This document shows, piece by piece, positions 1 to 4,622 of a DNA stretch of 5,562 bases. Under the pieces are notes generated by a model that searched no databases, had not been told where the DNA came from, and saw only the letters and a program-made list of their open reading frames with translations. This stretch comes from an uncultured Collinsella sp. (GTDB lineage Bacteria > Actinomycetota > Coriobacteriia > Coriobacteriales > Coriobacteriaceae): NCBI GenBank assembly GCA_900545995.1, contig URBM01000120.1:1-5562 (forward strand), given 5' to 3'. Both the position numbers and the translations under genes were made by a program. Positions within the stretch are counted from its first letter, which is position 1. The number at the start of each line of letters is the position of its first letter.

Positions 1-47
1 CTACACGAGCCTTATCGTCGGCAGCGTCAGATGTGTATAAGAGACAG
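1..47 (+). other. Nextera (Tn5) sequencing adapter, left end
   Basis: This is library sequence, not genomic DNA. Positions 29-47 are the 19-bp Tn5 mosaic end AGATGTGTATAAGAGACAG. Positions 15-28 are the Nextera Read 1 primer portion TCGTCGGCAGCGTC. Positions 7-14 read GAGCCTTA, which I recall as i5 index S521, and 1-6 match the end of the P5-side primer (CTACAC). Native sequence begins at 48. Confidence 0.98.
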
Positions 48-48
48 C

Positions 49-144
49 GCCAAGCCGGTCAACGACCTTTCGCGCGGCTGCTCTGCCGACGACATCGTGG
101 GTGTCGTAGCCATCACCGCCGTCCAGGCTCAGATGGCTGAGTAG
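49..144 (+). CDS. C-terminal fragment of an unidentified protein (5' end cut off by the adapter)
   Basis: An open frame enters from the adapter junction and encodes 31 residues before a TAG stop at 142-144. The tail reads AKPVNDLSRGCSADD and then IVGVVAITAVQAQMAE. Codon choice is typical of a GC-rich genome (many GCC, GAC, GTC, ATC), and a strong terminator hairpin follows 56 bases after the stop. Both points support a true gene end. The alternating Val/Ala/Ile stretch followed by a polar end suggests a terminal amphipathic or buried helix of a soluble protein. I do not recognise the family. The start and most of the protein lie outside the fragment. It converges on the ackA genes, which are on the other strand. 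Confidence 0.6.
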   Translation, partial: AKPVNDLSRGCSADDIVGVVAITAVQAQMAE

Positions 145-158
145 CGTACGCATCGCCC

Positions 159-289
159 GAAGGCCGTACGGGCTAACCCCTGAAAACGTCCTCGACCAAT
201 GAAACGCCCCCGTTCTGCTCCTTCGGAGCTACGAACGGGGGCGTTTCTGGTCTGCGGAGTGTTTTCAGGGGTTAGCCCGTACGGCCTTC
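159..289. repeat. 131-bp nested palindromic element with 29-bp perfect inverted arms
   Basis: The outer arms, 159-187 and 261-289, are perfect 29-bp inverted copies. The left arm begins GAAGGCCGTACGGGC and ends CCCCTGAAAAC. Inside them are short imperfectly matched segments (188-200 and 248-260, which still share GACCA/TGGTC), then a second perfect 15-bp pair (201-215 and 233-247), then a small inner pair GCTCC/GGAGC at 217-221 and 225-229. Each outer arm also contains the self-complementary CCGTACGG. The inner part alone would serve as a terminator; the outer arms are far more than termination needs. I see no convincing target-site duplication. It could be an ERIC-like or MITE-like intergenic element, a small invertible segment, or an unusually extended terminator. 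Confidence 0.85.
201..247 (+). terminator. Strong, probably bidirectional intrinsic terminator
   Basis: A 15-bp perfect stem runs from GAAACGCCCCCGTTC (201-215) to GAACGGGGGCGTTTC (233-247). Its apex holds a further 5-bp GCTCC/GGAGC stem with a TTC loop. The U-rich tail is short (GCGTTTC on both strands). It lies 56 bases after the stop of the partial plus-strand gene, so it most likely ends that transcript. It would also stop leftward read-through from the ackA side. Confidence 0.75.
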
Positions 290-449
290 TACCGCCACGT
301 AGCAATCAGGGTATCTGGGGTGGACGGCGGCTTGGCTACGAGCTGGCGCTGAAAAACTGAATGGATGAGTGCCGTTGCTGGAGGGTCAAACGATGCAGAT
401 ATGGTCACTTTGGGACCGAAATGTTGGCTGCGGTCTGATGTCTGGCCCA
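290..449. other. Intergenic stretch with no recognisable feature
   Basis: Between the palindrome and the first repeat copy I find no convincing gene, RNA gene or clear sigma-70 promoter. The only notable signal is GGAGGG at 380-385, seven bases before the ATG at 393, described with the small ORF. A GGTCACTTTGGGACCG segment at 403-418 loosely resembles the repeats that follow. Confidence 0.5.
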
Positions 450-701
450 CCGGAAAGTGTGTCCCGGTTTGAAGGCGGATTGTGGGATGCAGCTTCCGCT
501 TGGGGCCTGTTTGGGAAACCGTGGGACGGAATTATGCTTTATTGTGGGTCGCACTTTCCGCAACGTGCCTCAACCGGAAAGCGTGTCCCAGTATTTGCGC
601 TCGAAATGGGATGGGGTTTCCGCCGTCCGCCTGCTAGTAAAAAAGGCCTCCGGAGCTGTTGCTCTGGAGGCCTTTCGTTTACTTGCAAATGCGTGCGTTA
701 G
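393..701 (+). CDS. Possible small hypothetical protein, 102 aa; may be non-coding
   Basis: An ATG at 393 is preceded by GGAGGG (380-385) at a good seven-base spacing, which is why this start is preferred over the GTG at 369. The product begins MQIWSLWDRNVGCG, is rich in Trp, Gly and Cys, has no membrane segment or signal peptide, and resembles no family I know. Two points argue against it. It runs through the diverged DNA repeats of this region, whose two copies fall in different frames. Its last 20 or so residues are encoded by the ackA terminator hairpin, and its stop overlaps the ackA stop codon on the other strand. It may be a real Coriobacteria-specific small gene, a decayed one, or chance. 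Confidence 0.22.
   Translation: MQIWSLWDRNVGCGLMSGPPESVSRFEGGLWDAASAWGLFGKPWDGIMLYCGSHFPQRASTGKRVPVFALEMGWGFRRPPASKKGLRSCCSGGLSFTCKCVR
450..512 (+). repeat. Diverged 63-bp repeat, copy 1
   Basis: It aligns without gaps to 574-636, 124 bases downstream. Conserved blocks keep identical spacing: CCGGAAAG, GTGTCCC, then GGGATG after 18 bases, then CCGC after 6, then CCTG after 6. The blocks between them are poorly conserved, so the duplication is old or only parts are constrained. The block at 451-465 (CGGAAAGTGTGTCCC) is also roughly complementary to the inverted-motif copies at 484-498 and 546-560. Confidence 0.6.
546..589. repeat. Imperfect hairpin made of two inverted repeat motifs
   Basis: GGGTCGCACTTTCCG at 546-560 can pair with CGGAAAGCGTGTCCC at 575-589, leaving a 14-base loop. 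Thirteen of 15 positions pair, one of them a G-U. The right arm is the start of repeat copy 2, so the hairpin is built from the dispersed motif. No U-tract follows, so it is not an obvious terminator. Confidence 0.5.
574..636 (+). repeat. Diverged 63-bp repeat, copy 2
   Basis: This is the second copy of the unit at 450-512, with the same block spacing (CCGGAAAG, GTGTCCC, GGGATG, CCGC, CCTG). Translated in the frame of each copy, both give a similar peptide, beginning PESVSRF in copy 1 and PESVSQY in copy 2, each with WD and SA further on. The offset of 124 is not a multiple of three, so no single present-day ORF reads both. It ends just before the ackA terminator. Confidence 0.6.
639..675 (-). 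terminator. Intrinsic terminator of the downstream ackA
   Basis: On the minus strand, AAAGGCCTCC (675-666) pairs with GGAGGCCTTT (651-642). The inner GAGC/GCTC pair closes an AACA loop after one A-C mismatch. Six T residues (644-639) complete the signal. It lies 22 bases after the ackA stop. On the plus strand the mismatch becomes a G-U pair and the hairpin is followed by CGTTT, so it may also stop rightward transcripts. Confidence 0.93.
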
Positions 702-1876
702 TTGTTCTTGGTCAGACGCTCGACGTCGTGGGCGATCATGTATTCCTCGTCGGTGGGGATGACCATGACCGTGACGGCGGAACCGGCGGCGCTGATGACC
801 TGCGGGCCGTTGCCCACGGCCTCGCGGTTCTTGTTGTTGTCGATGCGTACGCCCAGCCACTCAAAGCAGTCGCAGAAGGCCTTGCGGATCGACCAGTCGT
901 TCTCGCCGATGCCGGCGGTAAAGGTGATGGTGTCCACGCCCGCCATGGAAGCGATCATGGAGCCGGCCTGCTGCATGGCCTTGTAGGCGAACATATCGAA
1001 GGCGAGCAGGCAGCGCTCGTCGCCCTCAGAGGCGCGTGTACGGATGTCGCGGGCGTCGTTGGAGATGCCCGAGATGGCAAGCAGACCAGACTGCTTGTTC
1101 ATCATGTCATCGACTTCCTGATAGCTGTATCCGCCCTCGCGCTGAAGATAGCACACGGTGGCCGGGTCGATGGAACCGCAACGGGTACCCATCATCAGAC
1201 CGTCAAGCGGCGTGAGGCCCATCGTGGTGTCGCGGCACACGCCGTCCTCGATAGCAGCAAGCGAAGCACCGTTACCCAAATGGCACGAAAGCAGACGGTG
1301 GCAGCGCGAACCCAGGATCTCCTTGGCCATCATCCACTCATAGCGGTGGCTCGTGCCGTGAGCGCCGTACTTGCGCACGTGGTACTTGTCGCACACGTCC
1401 TTGGGCAGCGCGTAGGTATAGGCGACCTCGGGCATGGTCATGTGGAACGAGGTGTCGAAGACCGCCACGTTGGGCAGCTCCGGATACTTCTCACGGCAAT
1501 ACTCAATCGCCGCGGCCTCGCCGTAGTTGTGCAGCGGGGCGAGCGGGGCCACCTCGAGAATCTTGGCCATAACCTCGTCGTCGACAACTGCGGAATCATC
1601 GAAGTGCCAGCCGCCCTGAACGATACGATGACCAATGCCATCAATCGTAAAGTCGGTCTTCTCGAGCTCCTCGAGCACACGAGCGATAGCAGAGCGATGA
1701 TCGGGGAAAGGGACCTCCTCGGTCTGCTTGGCGCCACCGTTCTCGGAGTGGCCAAAGATGCCCATGTCCGAACCGATACGTTCGCAGTTGCCCTTGGCGA
1801 AAACCTCGCGGGTATCGGTATCCAAAAGCTGATATTTAAGGCTTGAGCTGCCGGCGTTGACAACAAGTACGTTCAT
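698..1876 (-). CDS. ackA: Acetate kinase, downstream paralogue (392 aa)
   Basis: It catalyses reversible phosphate transfer between acetyl phosphate and ADP, giving acetate and ATP, in the cytoplasm; it is the energy-yielding last step of fermentation with phosphotransacetylase. The full-length ASKHA-fold protein (392 residues, family about 400) shows the N-terminal phosphate loop NAGSSSLK (7-14), GHRIVQGG with the catalytic-type Arg84, LHN with His116, Asp141 in VFDTSFH, HGTSH with His173, HLGNGAS (199-205), TPLDG and MGTRCG with Arg232, the adenosine-pocket region SNDARD (272-277), AGIGEN (321-326) and TDEE near the end. Oddities are Ala172 where the family has Phe (YGFHG), Gln87 where His is usual, and Ala275 where Phe is usual. 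The ATG is supported by AAAGGAG (1887-1881), four bases upstream. It has its own terminator and probably its own promoter. A propionate or other short-chain acid kinase activity is possible. Confidence 0.96.
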   Translation of the reverse strand: MNVLVVNAGSSSLKYQLLDTDTREVFAKGNCERIGSDMGIFGHSENGGAKQTEEVPFPDHRSAIARVLEELEKTDFTIDGIGHRIVQGGWHFDDSAVVDDEVMAKILEVAPLAPLHNYGEAAAIEYCREKYPELPNVAVFDTSFHMTMPEVAYTYALPKDVCDKYHVRKYGAHGTSHRYEWMMAKEILGSRCHRLLSCHLGNGASLAAIEDGVCRDTTMGLTPLDGLMMGTRCGSIDPATVCYLQREGGYSYQEVDDMMNKQSGLLAISGISNDARDIRTRASEGDERCLLAFDMFAYKAMQQAGSMIASMAGVDTITFTAGIGENDWSIRKAFCDCFEWLGVRIDNNKNREAVGNGPQVISAAGSAVTVMVIPTDEEYMIAHDVERLTKNN

Positions 1877-1928
1877 GAGACTCCTTTGCAGTGCAATACG
1901 GTCGACGCAGACCCCTTAAGGCGGCCGC

Positions 1929-1971
1929 ATTTTAATAAGAAGTTATCACAACTTGATAAATAGCTATCAAG
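1929..1971 (-). promoter_or_regulatory. AT-rich promoter region of downstream ackA with three operator-like half-sites
   Basis: Downstream ackA is separated from the upstream copy by a terminator, so a promoter is expected here. On the minus strand TAAAAT (1934-1929) is a good -10 candidate, but no well-spaced strong -35 is seen. Around it lie three copies of a TTATCAA-like half-site: TTATCA at 1943-1948, the inverted TTGATAA at 1953-1959, and CTATCAA at 1964-1970. Two of them form a perfect 7-bp dyad, CTTGATA-N6-TATCAAG (1952-1971). Starts are 10 and 11 bp apart, about one helical turn. The regulator is unknown. Confidence 0.45.
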
Positions 1972-1990
1972 CATATCGCCCAACGAGCAC

Positions 1991-2029
1991 AAAAGAGGGG
2001 CCGAACGGCGCTCGGTCGTCCAGCCCCTC
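1991..2029 (-). terminator. Intrinsic terminator of the upstream ackA
   Basis: On the minus strand GAGGGGCTGGACG (2029-2017) pairs with CGTTCGGCCCCTC (2007-1995). That is a 13-bp stem with two G-U pairs and a 9-base loop, followed by TTTT (1994-1991). It begins 11 bases after the stop codon of the upstream ackA. It indicates that the two kinase genes are not a simple dicistronic operon. Confidence 0.88.
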
Positions 2030-2040
2030 CCCTCTTGCAA

Positions 2041-3219
2041 TTACTTGCCGTTGACGATGCGCTCGACGTCGGAAGCGATCATGAACTCCTCGTCCGTGGG
2101 GATGACGAAAATCTTGACCTTGGAATCCTTGGCGGACAGGCACCAAGCGCCGTCGCCACGCAGGGCGTTGCGGGCATGATCCATCTTGACGCCCATAAAG
2201 GCCAGACGGTCGGCAACGCCGGCACGAACGGCCGGAGCGTGCTCACCGATGCCAGCAGTGAAGACGAGCGTGTCCATGCCGCACATGGAAGTAGCCATCT
2301 CGGCAGCCTTGGCGGCAATCTTGTAGACAAACATGTCGAAGGCGAGCTGAGCCTCAGGGTCACCAGCGGCGGCGAGCTCCTCGACGTTGCGGCAGTCGTT
2401 GGTCTTGCCGCCGGTCACAGCCAAAAGGCCGGACTTCTTGTTCATCATCTCGTCGACCTCGTCGAAGGTGTAGCCGCCCTCGCGCTGCAGGTAGCACACG
2501 GTAGCCGGGTCGATGGAGCCGCAGCGGGTGCCCATCATGACACCGTCGAGCGGCGTCAAGCCCATGGTGGTGTCCATGCACTTGCCGTCCTCGATGGCGC
2601 ACAGGGAAGCGCCGGAACCGATGTGGCACACGACGACTTTGCGAGCCTCGCCGTTGGTCATCTCGGCAACCTTCTTGGAGATGTAGCGGTAGCTGGTGCC
2701 GTGGGCGCCGTACTTACGGATGTGCAGCTTGTCGCAGACGTCCTTGGGCAGGGCGTAGGTCTTAGCGACCTCGGGCATGTTGAAGTGGAAAGCGGTGTCG
2801 TAGACCGTAACGTTGGGCAGGTCGGGATACTGCTCCAGGCAGTACTCGATAACGTTGGCCTCGGGGTTGTTGTGCAGCGGCGCGAGCGGGGCGACCTCTC
2901 GGATCTTGGCGAGAACGTCCTCGTCGACGAGGGAGGAGTCGCCAAAGTACCAACCGCCCTGAACGATACGGTGGCCAATGCCCTCGATCTTGACGCCGTT
3001 GGCCTCGAGGTCCTTCAGAACGACCTCGATGGCGACCTTGTGGTCGGGGAACTCGATGTTCTCGGTCACCTTCTTGGAACCGTTGGCAGCGTGGGTGAAG
3101 GTACCGCCGGTAAAGCAAACGCGCTCGCAGGAGCCCTTTGCGGACACCTTGTGGGACTTGGTATCGATGACCTGATACTTAAGGGTCGAAGATCCTGCGT
3201 TGACGACCAGAACGTTCAT
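2041..3219 (-). CDS. ackA: Acetate kinase, upstream paralogue with atypical conserved positions (392 aa)
   Basis: This is a second full-length acetate kinase family protein, about 59% identical to its neighbour by hand alignment (roughly 230 of 392), so the duplication is not recent. It keeps NAGSSTLK (7-14), GHRIVQGG with Arg84, His116, Asp141, His173, MGTRCG with Arg232, AGIGE and TDEE. Differences from the family and from the other copy are HIGSGAS in place of HLGNGAS (Ser202 for Asn), HGTSYRY in place of HGTSHRY (Tyr177 for His), AGIGEH for AGIGEN, and TNDCRN in the adenosine-pocket region. Like its neighbour it has Ala172 for the usual pocket Phe. An AGGGAG Shine-Dalgarno lies at 3229-3224, a few bases before the ATG. 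It follows the MFS terminator and ends at its own. It may be a working acetate kinase, a kinase for another short-chain acid, or a form with altered nucleotide handling. Confidence 0.94.
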   Translation of the reverse strand: MNVLVVNAGSSTLKYQVIDTKSHKVSAKGSCERVCFTGGTFTHAANGSKKVTENIEFPDHKVAIEVVLKDLEANGVKIEGIGHRIVQGGWYFGDSSLVDEDVLAKIREVAPLAPLHNNPEANVIEYCLEQYPDLPNVTVYDTAFHFNMPEVAKTYALPKDVCDKLHIRKYGAHGTSYRYISKKVAEMTNGEARKVVVCHIGSGASLCAIEDGKCMDTTMGLTPLDGVMMGTRCGSIDPATVCYLQREGGYTFDEVDEMMNKKSGLLAVTGGKTNDCRNVEELAAAGDPEAQLAFDMFVYKIAAKAAEMATSMCGMDTLVFTAGIGEHAPAVRAGVADRLAFMGVKMDHARNALRGDGAWCLSAKDSKVKIFVIPTDEEFMIASDVERIVNGK

Positions 3220-3236
3220 GTGTCTCCCTACTAACA

Positions 3237-3263
3237 GGCGGTGTGGCGCCGCCAGCTTACATA
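3237..3263 (-). promoter_or_regulatory. Weak -10 candidate and small leader hairpin before upstream ackA
   Basis: Only 53 bases separate the preceding terminator from the ackA start, so a promoter should lie here or overlap the terminator. TATGTA (3263-3258, minus strand) is the best -10, with only a poor -35 such as GTTTGG (3285-3280) 16 bases upstream. A 5-bp all-GC hairpin, GGCGG (3237-3241) with CCGCC (3249-3253) and a 7-base loop, lies just upstream of the Shine-Dalgarno. Confidence 0.25.
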
Positions 3264-3272
3264 CGCTTCAAT

Positions 3273-3306
3273 AATAAACCCAAACGCCCTCGCGCTCGGG
3301 TTTATT
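3273..3306 (-). terminator. Intrinsic terminator of the MFS transporter gene
   Basis: On the minus strand AATAAACCC (3306-3298) pairs with GGGTTTATT (3281-3273). The stem continues as GAGCGC/GCGTTT, giving 15 pairs with two G-U and a GAGG tetraloop. The 3' arm is U-rich and runs into ATT. On the plus strand the two G-U pairs become A-C mismatches, which favours minus-strand function. It lies 34 bases after the transporter stop. Confidence 0.78.
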
Positions 3307-3340
3307 GGCGTTGATATATAAGTTATCGGTGCCTAAATAC

Positions 3341-4501
3341 TCATGTCCTTTGGCTTGTAAGACGAAATAGCGCGGGAATATACACCAAAGAAGAAATCCC
3401 GAGCGCGACAAGCAATACGACTCGAATGCCCGCAGCGCTGCTCAACACAGCGTTGAGCAGATAGAAAAGAACAGCACCCACCGCCGCCATCTGGCTTTGA
3501 ACCGAAATCAATGAACAGCGCATCGAAGAATCAGCAGCATTTTGAAAAATTGAGTATTTAATTGGAGCAAATAAAGAGTAAGCGACCGTCTGCAACACAT
3601 AGAACACGGGCAGCAAACAGACCGGAGTAAAGGGAATCAAAAACAGAGCAGTCAGGGAAAGGCGCACAATGCCGCAAATACACGCAAAACGGCCCTTGTC
3701 GACACGAGCAATCACACTAGGCACAATAAACCCTATGGAGGCGGAGGCAAGGAGCTGAACCGCAATGGTCACGCCCGAAGCGACAGCATTCATTCCGCGA
3801 CCCGCAAGCAGCAGTGAGAAAAAGTCTTCCAGGGCGACAAAAGCAAATGCCTGAGAACAGTCCATGATGTACGCCGAACGAAGAATACCATTACACGCAA
3901 TAGCGGCACCGATCATCTTCGGGCTAATTCCACGTTCAGGTGTCGCCGCAGCGCCCTCTCTTCGCATCTCAGGAATGCAGACAACGACAACCAACGTCAA
4001 CACCATTGCGATGATATCTGCCGAAAGACCAATGAGATATGCACCGACAGACGAAATGAAACCGCCCACACAAGCGGAGAGGGCATAAGACGCATAGAAA
4101 ACAAATCGCTCAACGACATTAAGTCTTACGAGCTGGTCCTGAGAGACGCTGTCAATGTAAATCGCTTCTATGGATCCGCTCACACATGCAACGGCAAAAC
4201 CCTTGAGAGCGAACGCACCGATTAAAAGCAGAGGAGAACGGACAAGGAGTAGGGCGGCGTAGTATCCAAGCATTCCCACGACGCCAACGAGACCACTCGT
4301 CTTTCGTCCAAGCCTATCAGCAATATAGCCAGTGGGAACTTCAAGGATGAACTTGCTCACTTGATATGCAATCATCATGCTAGAAATCGCCACCATCGAG
4401 AATCCGACGAATTCAAGGTAAACCGTCAGAAAATACAAAATGGTGCTGAAGTTCGACAGAAAAACGAACGTCATATAAAGCAAAACCGTACGGTTTTTCA
4501 T
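3341..4501 (-). CDS. Major facilitator superfamily transporter, substrate unknown (386 aa)
   Basis: This is an inner-membrane secondary transporter with about 12 hydrophobic segments, at roughly residues 7-25, 33-53, 68-86, 90-115, 133-153, 155-176, 193-222, 236-260, 270-290, 292-313, 335-355 and 358-378. The polar stretch at 177-192 is the usual central loop. The loop between segments 2 and 3 carries the MFS signature GYIADRLGRK (58-67, key Asp62, Arg63, Gly65, Arg66, Lys67). Segment 4 has SGSIEAIYIDS, a pattern I associate with drug-efflux-like MFS proteins. The ATG at 4501 is preferred to a TTG eight codons upstream because GGAGGG sits six bases before it and inside the longer version. The gene follows a LysR regulator on the same strand, which suggests it is that regulator's target. 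Export of a small organic or antimicrobial compound is plausible but not shown. Its GC content is lower than that of the neighbouring ackA genes. Confidence 0.9.
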   Translation of the reverse strand: MKNRTVLLYMTFVFLSNFSTILYFLTVYLEFVGFSMVAISSMMIAYQVSKFILEVPTGYIADRLGRKTSGLVGVVGMLGYYAALLLVRSPLLLIGAFALKGFAVACVSGSIEAIYIDSVSQDQLVRLNVVERFVFYASYALSACVGGFISSVGAYLIGLSADIIAMVLTLVVVVCIPEMRREGAAATPERGISPKMIGAAIACNGILRSAYIMDCSQAFAFVALEDFFSLLLAGRGMNAVASGVTIAVQLLASASIGFIVPSVIARVDKGRFACICGIVRLSLTALFLIPFTPVCLLPVFYVLQTVAYSLFAPIKYSIFQNAADSSMRCSLISVQSQMAAVGAVLFYLLNAVLSSAAGIRVVLLVALGISSLVYIPALFRLTSQRT

Positions 4502-4507
4502 GCTCCG

Positions 4508-4513
4508 CCCTCC
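4508..4513 (-). promoter_or_regulatory. Ribosome binding site that fixes the MFS start
   Basis: GGAGGG on the minus strand lies six bases before the ATG at 4501. The alternative TTG start at 4525 lies upstream of this site and has no comparable Shine-Dalgarno, so the eight-residue extension MLTLGGRS is unlikely to be translated. Confidence 0.8.
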
Positions 4514-4583
4514 AAGAGTCAGCAATCTAAATCGGAATCTTGGAAAAGCATGAGGGCAAAGCTGTCAGCTATGTGTTGCAAGG

Positions 4584-4602
4584 CGTCAACATTCACTTGA
4601 CG
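4584..4602. promoter_or_regulatory. Dyad CGTCAA-N7-TTGACG, candidate regulator-binding site
   Basis: Perfect 6-bp inverted half-sites (4584-4589 and 4597-4602) lie in the 119-bp gap between the LysR and MFS genes. LysR-type regulators bind interrupted dyads, so this is a plausible operator for the transporter, although it is not the textbook T-N11-A form. The minus-strand TTGACG at 4589-4584 would make a strong -35, but I see no good -10 at the right distance. Confidence 0.4.
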
Positions 4603-4606
4603 ACAC

Positions 4607-4622
4607 GAGGCCAAATGGCCTC
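4607..4622 (-). other. Short perfect hairpin at the LysR stop codon
   Basis: GAGGCC (4607-4612) and GGCCTC (4617-4622) form a 6-bp stem with a 4-base loop; it covers two bases of the LysR stop codon. No U-tract follows on the minus strand, so it is at best a weak or Rho-assisted terminator or an mRNA-stability element. Confidence 0.4.

Noticed and set aside
188..260. A phage or integron attachment site within the palindrome
   Set aside because: No integrase, tRNA gene end or recognisable core site is nearby, and the inner structure is explained by a terminator.
400..640. A CRISPR array or tandem repeat array in the left intergenic region
   Set aside because: There are only two diverged copies of the long unit plus scattered short motifs in both orientations, with no regular identical repeats, unique spacers or cas genes.
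659..1846. A 395-residue plus-strand ORF opposite the downstream ackA
   Set aside because: It is a shadow frame produced by GC-rich codon bias. The protein is an Ala/Val/Gly/His-rich mix with no family resemblance, while the minus strand encodes a clear acetate kinase.
1943..1958. A Rex-type redox operator (TTGTGA half-site on the minus strand) before the downstream ackA
   Set aside because: Only one half-site matches. The second half of the TTGTGA-N6-TCACAA pattern is absent, whereas the TTATCAA-like sites are better supported.
2035..3234. A 399-residue plus-strand ORF opposite the upstream ackA
   Set aside because: This is the same antisense shadow effect. Its recurrence opposite both paralogues follows from their shared sequence and is not evidence of a second gene.
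4502..4525. An N-terminal extension of the MFS protein from a TTG start
   Set aside because: The Shine-Dalgarno GGAGGG lies inside this extension and is correctly placed for the ATG at 4501.
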